A DNA stretch of 64,000 nt from positions 242,094,501 through 242,158,500 of the forward strand of contig NC_134137.1 of assembly GCF_033958435.1 (NCBI RefSeq), written 5' to 3'. The notes below the pieces were generated by a model, which saw only the letters and a list, made by a program, of their open reading frames with translations, was not told the origin of the DNA and searched no databases. Below are positions 35,431 to 47,549 of the stretch, piece by piece (the stretch's first letter is position 1; the number at the start of each line of letters is the position of its first letter). The DNA comes from Carettochelys insculpta (Eukaryota; Chordata; Testudines; Carettochelyidae). The position numbers and the translations under genes were made by a program.

Positions 35431-36179
35431 TCTGCCTAACTAGGAATAATCATAACAATGCTTAGAGAAAGGGATTATAAGGTTAATTATTGTTTTTGTA
35501 TTTAGAGTGCCTCTGAGATCTTCTGGTGAAAAGTACCTTATACTTATGTAATGTTTACAGAAATTAGTCTGTCATTACAGATTTGTGCCGATAGCTATAC
35601 TAAGGCCAAGTAAGTTAAATAGGAAAATATGAAGTGAAAGACTAGATTGTCCTTTGGCTGTGTATATTTGTGTGTGCATGCACTCATGCACAGGTGTTTG
35701 CTTATCCAAGTACAAGGCGGGAGCAGTACAAGAAGCAGTTTGATGCATCACTGGGGGACAGAGAAGAAACAGGTTGAAGGTGTGCCAGGCTCTGCACCAT
35801 CCCCTATGCAGTGCCTAATAGCCACCATTTAGTCCTAAGTGGGGAAAAAAATAATAATCTGTGAAATTCAAGGCTTGGAAATTCAGAATGTAGTAGACTG
35901 ACCTGGGTAATGGCAGCGAAATCTTTGTCAAAGAGGGATGCACCAATGCTAGACCAGTTGCCCGGGGACAGGCCTTCCCACTTTTTGACATGGACATATT
36001 ATGTGAGGCAGACTGGTGCCACTTTGCACATGCCCAAAGCCACCTCCTTTCCCCCAAACTATGCTCCATTAATAAATTGGGAGCAGCAGGATCCCATCCC
36101 CCGCCCCAGTACTGGTACCGTTGGGCCTGTTCACATACAAAACTGTATTTATAACTTATGCGACAATTTAGATCCATCT

Positions 36180-36290
36180 TTTACTCATCATCATCATCGC
36201 CAACCATGGGCTCAGCACCTGTTGGTGTCTCATACCTCTCTCACTATTTTCTTCCATCTTTCCCTGCATCATCTAACCAAACAACAGATG
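36180..36290 (-). mobile_element. LINE 3'-end fragment, same family as 5633-5850
   Basis: ATCATCATCATCGCCAACCA followed by TGGGCTCAGCACC and GGTGTCTCAT matches the 3' tail and last coding bases of the fragment at 5633. Confidence 0.6.
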
Positions 36291-36514
36291 TTTTTTCTAT
36301 TAAAAATCAGTGTTGAATGTGGTTACCTAGAATTCAAGGGTAACATGATTTTTAAGAAGAAACTATCACTCACCACTGGGGTGTAACAGTTAAGTGTGTA
36401 TCTTCTGGAGACTGTATGTGTCTATAGGTAATGAAGTTAACACACATATCTCGGCTCTGGATGCATACGTTTTCATGTTGTGTTATTTTCCACTTCAATA
36501 GAATTTTTAAAGTG

Positions 36515-38199
36515 AGGGATCATTAAATATGATATCAGGAAATTTGAAAATGGCTGAGATGCTTAATGACTTCTTTGCTTTGGTCTTATCCAAGAAGTCT
36601 GGTGCAGAAATGCTTACCATGGTGAATGCTAGTGGGAAGGGGGTAGGGTTAGATGATAAAATAAAAAAAAAAGAACAAGTTAAAAAATTACTTAGAAAAA
36701 TGAGATGTCTGTAAGTCACCAGGACCTGATGAAATGCAGCCTAGAATACTCAAGGAGCTGGTAGAGGAGGTATTTGAAACTGTAGCTCTCATCATTGAAA
36801 CGTGCTGAAAGTTGGGGGAGATTACCAAAGACTAGAAAAGGGCAAATACAGTGCCCATCTATAAAAAGGGTAAAAGGAACAACCCAGGAAACTACAGACC
36901 AGTCAGTTTAACTTCTGTGCCAGAAAGATAATGGAGCAAGTAATCAAGGAATTCATCTGCAAACATCTGGAAGAAAATGAGGTGATAGGTAGCAGCCAGC
37001 ATGGATTTGTGAAGAGCAAATCATGTCAAACCAATATAATAGCTTTCTTTGACAGAATAACAAGCCTTGTGAATAAGGGAGAAGCAGTGGATGTGCTATA
37101 CCTAGACTTTAGTAAGGCATTTGATATGGTTTTGCATGGTCTTCTTATCAATAAAGTAGCCAAATACAACTTAGATGGGGCTGCTATAAGGTGGGTGTAT
37201 AACTGGCTGGATAACGGGTCTCAGAGAATAGTTATTAATGGTTCGCAGTCATGTTGAAAGGGCATAACAAGTGGGGTTCTGCAGGGGTCTGTTTTGGGAC
37301 CAGTTCTATTCAATATATTCAAAGATTTAGATATTGGCCTATAGAATATGCCGATTATGATTGCAGATGATACCAAGCTGGGAGGGGTTGCAACTGCTTT
37401 AGGGGATAGGTTAAGAATTCAAAATGATCTGGACAAACTGGAGAAATGGTCTGAGGTAAGCAGGATGTAGTTTAATGAAAACAAATGCAAAGTACTCCAC
37501 TTAGGAAGGAACAATCACCTTCATACATATAAAATGGGAAGCAAGTGTACTGCAGAAAGGGATTTAGGGCTCATAGTGGACCACAAGCTAAATATGAGTC
37601 AACAGTGTGATGCTGTTGCAAAAAGAAGCAAGCATGATTCTGGGATGCATTAACATGAGTGTTGAGAGCGAGACATGGGAAGTCACTCTTTCGCTCTACT
37701 CAGCACTCATTAGGCCTCAATTTGAGTATTATGTCCAGTTCTGAGCACTACATTTCAAGAAAGCTGTGGAGAAATTGGAGAAGGTCCAGAGAAAAGCAAC
37801 AAGCATGATTAAAGGTCTACAGAACATGAAGTATAAGGGAAGACTGAAAAAATTGGGCTTGTTTAGTTTAGAAACGAGAAGACTTAGAGGGGACGTGATA
37901 GTGGTTTTCAAGTACCTGAAAGAGGGTTACAAGGAGAAGGGAGAACAATGGTTCTCCTTGACCTGTGAGGATAGGGCAAGGAGCAATGGGCTTAAATTGC
38001 AGCAAGGGAGGTTTAAGTTGGACATGTCAGGGTGGTTAAACGCTGCGTTAAATTGCCTAGGAAGATTGTGGAATGTCCATCACTGGAGCTATTTAAGAGC
38101 AGATTAGCTAGATATCTATCAGGGATGGTCATGAGGGCAGGGGACTGGACTTGATGACCTCTCAAGGTCCCTTACAGTTCTAGTTTTCTATGATTCCAT
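36515..38199 (+). mobile_element. Decayed CR1 LINE, 5'-truncated
   Basis: The + strand carries CR1 ORF2 sequence from just before the reverse transcriptase to the 3' tail. Blocks in order are MAEMLNDFFALVLSKKS, SPGPDEMQPRILKELVEE, SSQHGFVKSKSCQTNIIAFF, YLDFSKAFDMV, a stop at 37257, [61 protein letters not shown] and GLFSLETRRLRGDVI. It ends AGTTCTAGTTTTCTATGATT, the CR1 tail. Internal stops and frameshifts show it is inactive. It is about 1.7 kb. Confidence 0.9.
36931..37257 (+). pseudogene. CR1 reverse-transcriptase remnant
   Basis: This open segment of 108 codons within the CR1 copy covers palm motif A (VLYLDFSKAFDMVLH) and the thumb-side NWLDNGSQRIVINGSQS. It stops where GWRRVTSG would follow. 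The FADD block lies further on in another frame as IADDTKLGG. Inactive. Confidence 0.85.
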
Positions 38200-38232
38200 G
38201 ACCAATAATTGCTGACTCTCCAAATACAAATA

Positions 38233-38330
38233 AGATTTTCAAAAATGCTCAGCCCAGCCTTTCTCCCAGTAGAGTCCATTAGGAGCAGATTCTGGTCAAT
38301 GTTGAGTGCTTTTGAAAATCTGGGTAGAAT
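38233..38330. repeat. Old short palindromic repeat
   Basis: GATTTTCAAAAATGCTCAGC at the left and TTGAGTGCTTTTGAAAATCT at the right pair across about 95 bp. Similar pairs occur at 41397-41590 and 41685-41770. I recognise the motif as widespread in amniotes but do not know its class. Confidence 0.5.
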
Positions 38331-38704
38331 GTATCTGTACTGTAAGCTGGTGTTTCTCTTAGTCTATTGCATAAAATAAATATATTTTTCTAATAGTGAG
38401 GTCTGTTAAAATGTATAGTAGCCTCCAAAGGGCAACTTGATCATATGTGATGATTAAAACTTGACAGTGCCCTATAAAAAGTACTGTAGGAAACAGATCT
38501 TTGCCAACAGGGGAGAAATGGTCCTAAAGGATTTCACTGGTACATATTTTCTACAGGGTGTATCTATTTGAAGCTGGTTTTACCTTACAGGACACATTTC
38601 CTTGGATTGCATTAAATGACCCTATAGGTTCATACAGACTTCAGTACTTGCTTAAACGAGGAGCACATATACCTCCTTTAGTTCACTCAATGAGTGAACT
38701 TGAT

Positions 38705-39080
38705 CCACTAATATGAGCGTAACCCTCTCCCCGTTGGCTCCCACCCCCTGTAGTCTGACCCCCCTGCTAGCCCCTCAGCCCCAACCCGCTGCAGCCAGAC
38801 CCCTCCCCCACAGCCTGATCCCCCTTACAGCCCTGTAGCCCCAAGCCACGGCAGCCTGACACCCCTGCCAGCCTCACAACCAGACCCCCCCCTCTGCTTA
38901 TATCACCCGCACCCCACAGCCTGACCCCCGTGCCAGCCCTGCAGCCTCAAATTGTGGCAGCCTGAGCTCCACCCCCACAGACTCAACCCGCCACCAGATT
39001 TTAACCCTCCCTCCCGCTCACAGCCCCAAACTACCTCCAGCCTTTAACCCTCCCCAAAGCAAGGTTCACTCACCTTTCAA
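38705..39080 (+). repeat. C-rich degenerate tandem repeat
   Basis: Units of about 30-40 bp vary around CCCCACAGCCTGACCCCCCT and GCCAGCCCTGCAGCC, repeated roughly ten times. It is low-complexity, with no gene. Confidence 0.6.
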
Positions 39081-39331
39081 AAGCAGCACCACCTGCTGCC
39101 ACTCCTTCCCCAAGTTGGGAGCCCGAGGAACTAATCAGAGACTTTTACATGTAATTGAATAGGAATTTAGAGTCCCTCTTATGAGTTTCTGCCTACAAGC
39201 AGAAAGTTGGGAACCAACTGTGCTCATGTAGTGAGGGATGTGTGTACGTTTTTCTTCAGGCTGTCTTTGCCTATAGGTAATGTTTATAGTTCTGTGGTTC
39301 CACTCTTCTAAAAGTTGAGTTTCATTTAATA

Positions 39332-39428
39332 CAGTGGCTTTTTGTGCTGCAGGATTGGTCTGGGGTGGGAGATTGGGCGCGGAGCTGTCTGAGTACCAGC
39401 ACCTCTATTTTGTACAAAAAGAGCGCTG
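39332..39428. mobile_element. Short hAT-like element with CAGTG ends and 8-bp flanks
   Basis: The left end CAGTGGCTTTTTGTGCTGC and right end TTGTACAAAAAGAGCGCTG are inverted. ATTTAATA precedes (39324-39331) and GTTTAATA follows (39429-39436), an 8-bp near-identical duplication as in hAT elements. Confidence 0.65.
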
Positions 39429-40779
39429 GTTTAATAACTTTCAACTATTTCTGTATCAAATGTACTCAGTTTATAGACAAAAAGACATTTCCCTCCTAAT
39501 CACAACCCATATACCCTATGAGCCAAGCTCCATGCTTTTCTTTTGTCATAATAAAGGTCCTGCAGGCCAAACTACTAATGAGCTGTCTGTGGCATTTGTT
39601 TAATGGGTTTACACATGTTTAGTAATCGGAACAGAACAAATCTGATGATGGCACCCAAGAAGTTTTGGAATCCATCTCACTTCCTTCATTTTTTGACTCT
39701 AGAATGTTCTCTGTGTGCTAGCAGCAAGGGGCTAGGGTGGGGAGCTATATATTGTGCACGCACACATTTCATAGAGACACTGTCTGTGTAGATATATTTT
39801 AAATTAAATTAGAGTTTAAACAGTGACTTTCTTAGATAGAAATAACTTAAATATTTCCACAAGATTTAAAAAAAATATTCCTCAGCTTGTGCTGCATTGC
39901 CCAATCAACAGGAATGATTTACTCAAAGAACAAAGTGTGCTGCTATGGTACAGGCACTGTGTGTTTTGTAAAGCACTGAAATCATTATGTCTTTAAGACC
40001 CTCGTACTGTAAAGGGCACCTCAGACCAGGAGAAACCAGGGCCGCCTGCTGGCTCCTTTCCCTAGTGAATGACACTAGGGGAGAGGCAGCTAGATCTGCT
40101 TTCAGGATACTTGGCAGATCCATCCACCAGGCTGGCTGGCCTTTTCGAGGCTGTCATCAGATGTCAGTGATGATGTCAACGTAAAGTATTACACTCTGAG
40201 CACTGTTGCCAACTTGGAAAGATAAATACAACTTTGCTCATCTCAACTATGTGATATTGATGCATGCGTGTAAATGTTATATGTCAGTCTGTATTCGTCT
40301 ATGAATTTGTGCATACAGGTACAAACACACATTGTATATGTGCGTGTTGCGTTAGGCTTGTTTCAAACTTTATGGCTCGTTATTTTCTCCTCCTCCTGCC
40401 TCTGAAGAATCAAAGCACTTTTTCAAAGGACTTAATTTCCATGCTTTGGAGCTCATGGGCAACCATTCAATAAAAGCAAAATAAGGAATGCGGTCATGGT
40501 TCTAAAAACATTTCACATTCTTCAAATGGATGCCAGTTATATGCAATGACAGTAATCCTGTCTAATCCCCCCCACATTTTATCTTTGTACACCTGCTTCT
40601 ACTGTCTCTCTTATCAATTTATTATACTTAGAGCCAGGACTGTACAAGAAGGCAAGGCGATGAAACAAAAGAGGCATACATGCTTAATGTGCTCTGTTAT
40701 AAATTTGCATTGTAGAAAAGTATTGGCACATGTTGTAGTTCATTGTTTAGTCATTTTGTGTGTGTTTTTTACTCGGTAG

Positions 40780-40855
40780 GTTAACTGAAGCACACCGAAC
40801 AGCTGTCAAAGTCATAAGGCGAATGCAATATTTTGTAGCCAGAAGAAAATTTCAG
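40780..40855 (+). CDS. KCNQ1: KCNQ1 coding exon, equivalent of human exon 12
   Basis: This 76-bp exon encodes part of the cytoplasmic C-terminus of the Kv7.1 potassium channel, which carries the cardiac IKs and epithelial K+ currents. It begins after a pyrimidine-rich acceptor ending TCGGTAG. Its first base completes a codon from the preceding exon, and the rest reads LTEAHRTA followed by VKVIRRMQYFVARRKFQ, then a GTAACC donor. The size and phase equal human exon 12. VIRRMQYFVA(K/R)(K/R)KFQ is the calmodulin-binding helix B of Kv7.1, and the arginine at the place of human R518 is kept. Against the human protein as I know it, the changes fall mainly in the first ten residues (LTEAHRTAV for LREHHRATI). 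The closely following exons match KCNQ1 better than KCNQ2-5. The preceding exon (human 11) was not found in the 40.8 kb upstream. Assignment is from recognised protein sequence plus exon structure. Confidence 0.95.
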
Positions 40856-41396
40856 GTAACCAGCGCTGTTAACAAGAGAGGGAGGAGGGAGAAAGCTAAA
40901 TTATGGGAGGTTGGGAGGCGAAGCAGTGGACTGGACTTGAAAATGTTCAGTGAACACAACTTGTCCTTGAGCCCTAGGCTGGGAAAAGGCCTTTGTAGCT
41001 AAACACTAGGCTGCATGCTTGCTCTCCACAAGGAGGCAAATTTCACGATGTGTACAGAATTCCCAGCTAACATCAGTTTGGTGCTCCAGAACACTCCAAC
41101 CTGCAGCTTTTCTAGAATCAGCTTCATCATTATTTTTCACTTATCTTTTTGGTTGCACTATTATTCCAGAGTAACTTTTAAAGGATGACTTTTTTCCCCT
41201 TTTGAATAAAATAATCAATATGCTCATGCATATTGTTCAAATAACAGAAAAGATTATATAGAGGATCTGCTCCAGTGTAGCTGTATATGTATTATGATCG
41301 TCATCCAGTAACCATATGAAAAAATGTTTTGAGAATAGTTTGTGTGCAACAAACCAGATTTAACTGGTAGTAAATAATCCAGTGTTACTTTCAAAA

Positions 41397-41590
41397 TCGT
41401 GATCAAGATTTTCCAAAGTGACTTGTAGTTTGAATGCCCAACTTCAGCTATCTTAAAGGAGGCCTGATTTTCGGAAAGTTCTGACCACCCACTCTCTGAA
41501 CATTCATTTTCTTACAAGACTCTCAGGTAACTCATTTACAATTTGAAGCATCTAAAATCACCTGTCACTTTGGGAAATCTTTTTCATTCA
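41397..41590. repeat. Old palindromic repeat
   Basis: AGATTTTCCAAAGTGACTTG and TTTGAATGCCC at the left pair with AAAATCACCTGTCACTTTGG and GAAATCTTT at the right. The arms are diverged. It resembles an ancient amniote palindromic element. Confidence 0.5.
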
Positions 41591-41684
41591 CCCACCTAAG
41601 GTCTAGTTTCCTAATTTCCCAGTACAATAGCACCTTAATATTAATTTATTGATGGCATGCTTCTTGTAGTAAGTAGTGAGCAGA

Positions 41685-41770
41685 TTTTCAAAGGCGCTGA
41701 GTACACAGAGCTCCCATGGAGTTCAACAAAATATGCAGATGCTCATTACTTCTGAAAATCTAGCTACAAG
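41685..41770. repeat. Old short palindromic repeat
   Basis: CAGATTTTCAAAGGCGCTGA at the left and GCTCATTACTTCTGAAAATC at the right are inverted, with GAGCTCCCATGGAGTTCAAC in the middle. It is related to the repeat at 38233. Confidence 0.5.
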
Positions 41771-42274
41771 TTTCCCACACAATCCATTAGTCAATAGTTT
41801 TCACAGTATTTGTGAGGTCATATAAAATTTAAAAGAAAACCTGTATGGACATCATGGTTTCAAGCAAATTTGACTTAATTCCTATTATTTAACCATATAG
41901 GACAGCATATAAGACAAGTTTGCCAGGTTTGGAACCAAAGGAACTGAATTTGTGACATTTTTTAAGATATCTATGTATTAATTGATATTGGTAAATCGGT
42001 ACACAGATGACCTTGTGGTCACAAAACATAAGATAATATAGATAAGAGTCTGAGATAGACTTGGCCAATTCAGATACAGATGACTTGAGTTTCAGATGTG
42101 CTTGAATTCTTTACTCAAAAGACATTGGATTTGAGATGGATTTAGAATGTTGATTTCACATAGTCCTGATCAAGGATAATTAATGCGGAAATGAGGCCAG
42201 AACTGGAGAGTCTGAGAATTACTTGCAGGCCAGCATTAGGGAAAACCATGCCCTAGACAAACTTGTGCTTTGAT

Positions 42275-42545
42275 TCCCCAGACCTTCACTGCCTCCCCAA
42301 CCACCCCTCCAGGGCCCCTGCTGCCTGCCCGGGCTCCCCACCCATCTCCCCATGCCCCCCAACTCCTGCTGCCTCCACCATCTTCCCCCTGTTGCCCCAG
42401 GCACCTGCTGCTTCTCTATCTATCCCTTCACCCCTCATAGCCTGCCCCATTGCCCTGAGCTGCCTTCTGTGGCTTCACAACCCAGGCCTGCCCCACTCCT
42501 TGCCTTTTGGCCATGGCACAGCCCCCCCTCCCTGAATACATCACC
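42275..42545 (+). repeat. C-rich low-complexity stretch
   Basis: C/T-rich sequence with recurring CCCC-CTGCTGCC units. Long overlapping open frames here are proline-rich and not credible as genes. Confidence 0.5.
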
Positions 42546-43255
42546 CACCCTGATTTCTTGGGCTTGGGGAGTTTTGTATTTGCCAGATTTTCCTGCGGGG
42601 CATGTGTGGGGGTCTCCATTATATCCTTCCCCTAGTTGTGCTGTATATTATAGTTTTTACAATGAGAACTTGGCCATAGATTGTGTTTAGTTGAGGCATG
42701 TCTGTTGACACCGTGCCAGTAGTTGGCAAAGACATAAGATGTTCGGGTCTAAGGAGGGCTTTTGGGAAAAGAGAAGGAAAAAAATAGCAGTAGAGAGATT
42801 TTTGGAATCTTGATTCTTTCCAAATGTTAGACTGGGCTCAGGCAGCATTCAATGTACAGTACTTTACAAAAACAAGGCTTTAGTGCTGATGATTTGGTAG
42901 CAGGAATAAAGAGAGTTTTAAGTGGGGGAGTGGAATTGTATTGGGGATGAGGAGAATTAATCATGCCCATAGTAACCCATATTTAAAAATAAACACAAAA
43001 AGCCTAGTACATTTAGGCACTGGGCCATGCATCATCTTTAAAAAGAGAGTATCCAAAGGAAGGGAGAGAGGGTTAGCCAAAATGCACTCAAAGCACCCCT
43101 GCCAGTCAATCTAAAGAGTAATATTGGCACTGTTTCTCTGGGAGAAGACAATAGTCTGCTTTTCTGGCCAGAAATAGTGATGTGTCAGCGTCTACAACAA
43201 AATGTAGCTGAGAACGGGGCAGCAAATTGGCAATAAATTGAAAGCTTCAAATGCA

Positions 43256-43279
43256 AACACAACAACAACAACAACAACT
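43256..43279 (+). repeat. (AAC)n microsatellite
   Basis: About seven AAC units read as ACAACAACAACAACAACAAC. Confidence 0.85.
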
Positions 43280-44458
43280 CTAAAGCCCTGCCATAGGCAA
43301 CTAACTGAGGAACTCCAGGAGAATATTTTGTCATTAACAGTTTTTATTTTTCATTTTCCAGGATTTCTTTCCACTCCAGTTGCATGCTTTCTATTTGAAA
43401 TCTCTGTGTGGCTGCCTTCCAAGCATGACTCCAACACATACTGTAGGTGTTCTATGCATGTGTGCAATGGTGCATGCTAATGGCTCTGGCTGAAGCTGTG
43501 GCGGAGTGGAAACAGACAACAAGATGACTAATGAGCTGTTTTCAGTTATTTTCAGTTACTAGATTTGCCGTGTACCTTTTTTTTTTCTTCCTTGAGCCAA
43601 AGCCAAAAGGATGACATCTTGCCCCAGAATTCCCACTGTGCTGGTGGCTCTGAAAATGCTTGTATTTTCAAAAGCAGATCCGTTTTCTTTCTTCCCCTAA
43701 TTTGTTCATGCTGCACGTCTTATAGTCACATCATTTTATGCAAATTAGCCAAGCTTATTTTTAAACCCTTTCTCACCATCAACGCCCATCAATTGGCGAT
43801 TAACAGCAGCCGCTGGATTTAGGCTTAGAAAAGGAACAAGAGGGAGAAACCCTGGATTTTTAGCCTTTTTACCTTTTTAGCATCAGTTTTATTGTTTACC
43901 TTAGTTCCTTTTTGTCCCTAGAACGGCTGGATACATACAGGCCCATACCCAACCTCCTATCCAAACACAGTCAAGTTTTGACGAATCTCCTATCACACCA
44001 GTCAGGTGGACTCAAACCCTGTCACTAAGCCTCCCCAAACACTGGAGGAGTTTAAAGCTGGATCAAAGCTTTATGAACTGGGATCCACTCCTGCTGTCGA
44101 GGATGATGACATCTGTATGGTTCTGTAATAAGTTGACGAAAGTCACAAGTGTAACCTTTGCATTTTATACAATGGCTTTCTGTGCTTAAAATGACCTATG
44201 ACACTCCTGTATTTGCTCAGCATTTGACAATGTAAAAGCATGCCTCTTATTGACTATAAATGCATATTTCTCAGCTTTCTTCCTGTGCTCAGTGTGAACT
44301 CTTAATTTCCACGATCATCTTACATTTCACTTTTAACAGAGAACTTTCCAAAACAACAACAAAAATTCTGGCAAATCAACACTGATGGACCAACTGACAT
44401 AAATGAGGGATGCAAAGCGAGGGTTATTTCACAGTCTCTCACATTATTTCTTTCACAG

Positions 44459-44553
44459 CAAGCTCGAAAACCATATGATGTACGGGATGTAATTGAACAG
44501 TACTCTCAAGGACATCTTAATATGATGGTTCGCATAAAAGAACTTCAGCGAAG
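44459..44553 (+). CDS. KCNQ1: KCNQ1 coding exon, equivalent of human exon 13
   Basis: This 95-bp exon has the same length and phase as human exon 13. The acceptor is ATTTCTTTCACAG and the donor GTATGC. It reads [20 protein letters not shown], then [11 protein letters not shown] with AG left for the next exon. It joins the end of helix B to helix C, the first coiled-coil segment of the tetramerisation module, and contains the conserved [17 protein letters not shown] core. The arginines at human R533, R539 and R555, sites of long-QT mutations, are present. The only change I can name against human is methionine for leucine in HLNLMV. It lies 3.6 kb after the preceding exon and 1.0 kb before the next. 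Conservation across the whole exon makes this the surest host-gene call in the window. Confidence 0.97.
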
Positions 44554-45595
44554 GTATGCCCTGTCTGTCTCATTGGATATTTGATTTCTCTGGTGCTGAC
44601 TGGCTTTAGAAAAGATGTGTACTTAATGAACAACAGTTGTCAAAAATTGCAAGATGGGAGCATGATATCTGCCAGGCTTGATTTAGTCAGTTTTTAACTC
44701 ATTTTTGACCAAAGTTTAAAAATTGTCAACAATCCTCCCTGCCCCCCCCCCAAAAAAAGGAATCAAACACATTGGGGTATGTACTGTGAAATTAAGGGCA
44801 CAATGTGTGCATTTCAGACCAGTTCCCACAAAAGAAAAAGTCTTGCAAAAATGATTTTCCTTTCTCTCTCCTCTCTGTGATTCACCATAGGAGAAATCAT
44901 TATTTCATTTGTGCTTGCCTATCTCTCTAAAACTCTTCTTCTTCCCCTGTCCCCTTTCACAATTATTCTGCTTGCTTGCTTTTCTTTCATATATATATAT
45001 ATTCCCAGCTATTGAATCAGTCGTGAAATTTTGCCTTAAAAAATTAATTCTGGATTTCAGCATAGGTTTGACTTTTTTTTTTCTTTGTAGAACTACAGTA
45101 AGTTACAGTAAGTTACTAAGAACACCAGAGCCAGCCCTTTCAACCACTGAGGCCATTGGCATAATTCCTACTGAGCGGGATAGGGCTCACTGTTTCAAAA
45201 TAAAATTATTTTTAAAAAACATTTATGTGACTCAGGAAAAGACTACAAATATTTTGAAAGTGTTTTATTTGGATATGAATAGTTACTGGATTCAGTGTAA
45301 TATAAGTCTAAATCGTTTTAGGTATAAAATAAAAACAAAGAAATAAGTAAAATATCAGTATTCATGCTAACAGCTTTATTCCAATAAATAATTATCTATA
45401 GAGGACCAGACTGCTTACTGTACATAAATCCAGAAAGTCATGCAAGACTAGCATTTTCACTTTCCTTGCTGTTGGTTTAAAACTTCTGTTCTTTTGCTTG
45501 TAAAAATAGGCATGTGTACAGTTCCAAGCAACAAACAATCAGCTGTTTGATAATACTTCTGTTGGCAAACTAAAATGTTTCTGTTTTCTTTTCAG
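44554..45595 (+). other. KCNQ1: KCNQ1 intron between exon-13 and exon-14 equivalents
   Basis: This 1.0-kb intron has a GTATGC donor and a TTTTCAG acceptor. It contains a short (TA)n run at about 44991-45002, C and A homopolymers near 44743-44758, and no recognisable transposon. The 145-residue open frame across 44909-45346 is pyrimidine-rich intron with no known domain. Confidence 0.85.
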
Positions 45596-45636
45596 ACTGG
45601 ATCATTCCTTAGGGAAGCCTGGCCTTTTTCTTCCAG
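45596..45636 (+). CDS. KCNQ1: KCNQ1 coding exon, equivalent of human exon 14 (two codons shorter)
   Basis: This short exon lies between the acceptor TGTTTTCTTTTCAG and the donor GTATGA. Its first base completes arginine (AG|A, human R562), then it reads LDHSLGKPGLFLP, and its last G opens a GAA codon finished by the next exon. It ends helix C and starts the linker to helix D. Human exon 14 is 47 bp, as I recall, and encodes LDQSIGKPSLFISVS. This one is 41 bp, so two codons are missing at the 3' end while the phase stays intact. No GT donor lies six bases further on that would restore the human length. The linker is the least conserved part of the module, so a real length difference is plausible. 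Transcript data would settle the donor. Confidence 0.92.
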
Positions 45637-47549
45637 GTATGATGATTATAGTGTTTTATAACATGAATGGCTCCATCATTCAATATAAACAGCTGTTGGT
45701 AGACCAATCACAGAGTCATTTGCTGGATGTAGTAATAGGTTCGGTACAGCTGCAGAAGGATTATTACTTGTCCATTCATGTAGGGCTGCTGAGATTAAAC
45801 AGAAATTTTTGATCCATTTTTCTGTACGGCAGCAATCTGTTGATAGAGGTTTTGTCAGAAAAACTCTTGCGATAGAAACTTCTGTAGACAGACGGATCTA
45901 GTGTAACCATAGCCAAATAGAATACACACATTCAGGGGGTCATGGGCTCTTGAATAATAGCTTTTTGATCTGGTTTGCATACTACATATTTGAGTGGTGC
46001 ATATTCATATTCAAAAATATATTTCTATGAAAATATGGGGACAAAGTGTCAGTTAAATTTTCAAAAGTTCCAAAGACTCATTTTCAAAGTGAAATTGTAT
46101 GTTTAGTAATATTTACTAAACAAAACTGTCTAATACCTATGAAATGGCACAAATAATAAAATGTGAAATAGTAATAAGCAAATTTCATCACCTGATGAAG
46201 TTCAGTAGTTTTGAATGCAACTTGAGAGAATTCCCAGGGCCATTCAGGAGCACGGGGGGACATAATCCCACAAAAGATTCAGTGTTTGAATTCCAATAAA
46301 GATCCTGAGGCTTGCTGCTTTATTGGATCCTCCTGTGTGTGTGGAACACAGCTGAAAACCTCACCAGAAACAGGCTTTCTTGTGATATTTTTGGTACTTT
46401 TTCCTCCTTTTGGATGGATTTAGCAGGACTTTCTTATGTTGTGTCATTCTGTTTCCAGGCAATACCTGCAAGTGGGGAAGAGCAGTCTTTCAGTAGCTTA
46501 ATAAATATGTTTAGATAATTCTGGCTTTTAAAATGAGTTAGCAGACACCTAACTCATGTGGCAGTCAGTATTTAAGTACTCTTTTACCCCATTCTCAATA
46601 AAGATGAGGAAGGCAGAATTAAAAAGAAATCTACCAGGAGGGAACAAAAAAAAAAAAAAGCCCTCTAAGCAGATATCATTTTAAATAGACAAAGACTGTT
46701 CTCCATCTTGCCTCTGAATGTGTTTGTCATTTCTGGGTGAAATTAGTTCCTCTGAAGAAACAATAACTATGCACCACTTCAGTCCCATTTTCAGAACTAG
46801 GTGGGAGCCTATTCACCACTGATCTTGACCCTCCCCAGACATAGTCAAATTTCACCCCCATTAAATAGTTACTGCAGATACTTACAGTATTTCATATTAA
46901 ATTAGTTCCATAGTTATTTTATAAACATTGTTTTGACTTTGTGGTCAAATACTGGCATCTGCACATTCTGGAGAAGGTGCAGACGTACAGTACAGCTATG
47001 TAACAAAATCCAATGTACTTCCATTCTGCCTCTCAGTTGAAGAAGGGGTCAAGACTACTTAAATTATGTCCCAAATGATCTAATCCCTAAGTTCGAGGGA
47101 ACTTTTTTACCTATTATATTAGAAATCCCAGACACAAAAGAATAATTCTTTACAGGTACCTGCATGGAACTTGTGTAGTATCAAAAGTTAAATATGGACC
47201 CAGAATACTTTAATTGCTTTAAAGAAGAAAGAAAAGTGTAGTGTTTCCTATTAGCCTACTTCAATCTTGGCAGCCCTCAGTAGTGTACATGGCTTGATAT
47301 ATTTGCCTGAACTTTTGAGATGCCTTTTACAGTCTGAGTTATACCCAGCTCAAATACTCCATTTTCTATCTTTAGAAAAATACTTCAAAGTGGATTTTTG
47401 GGGGAAAAACTTCAATAACTTAATCATTTATGGAGCAATACCTTGTGGTATGCTAAAAATTGAGGGAGATCTCTTGCCCTGTGAAAATGTAGCAGATCAC
47501 TTCTAACTCAAATCATTCTCAGGCAATTTAGCTGAAATTAATTTACTTA

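Larger units (their letters stand above)
1..40779 (+). other. KCNQ1: KCNQ1 intron upstream of the exon-12 equivalent (partial)
   Basis: I find no exon here. In particular there is no match to the TPITHIS-containing exon that precedes exon 12 in human. Recognisable content is transposable elements, listed separately. Stretches with no confident feature, AT-rich and intron-like, are 2922-4062 (part resembles a short old palindromic repeat near 3225-3290), 7010-9240, 13495-16965, 17345-18365, 18615-19940, 22445-24350, 31890-32615, 32850-35135, 35435-36180 and 39430-40779. Short open frames in these stretches have no recognisable domain. Confidence 0.7.
40856..44458 (+). other. KCNQ1: KCNQ1 intron between exon-12 and exon-13 equivalents
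   Basis: This 3.6-kb intron has a GTAACC donor and a CACAG acceptor. It holds two old palindromic repeat remnants near 41397-41590 and 41685-41770, a C-rich stretch at 42275-42545 and an (AAC)n run near 43257. The remainder shows nothing I recognise. Confidence 0.85.

Noticed and set aside
35910..36386. Open frame of 158 residues on +
   Set aside because: No recognised domain, histidine-run from an ATC microsatellite, and it runs into a LINE 3' tail; judged to be chance.
42263..42690. Proline-rich open frames between KCNQ1 exons
   Set aside because: C-rich low-complexity intron; no splice-phase match to the flanking exons.
44909..45346. Open frame of 145 residues between exons 13 and 14
   Set aside because: Pyrimidine- and A-rich intronic sequence without domain or conserved splice context.
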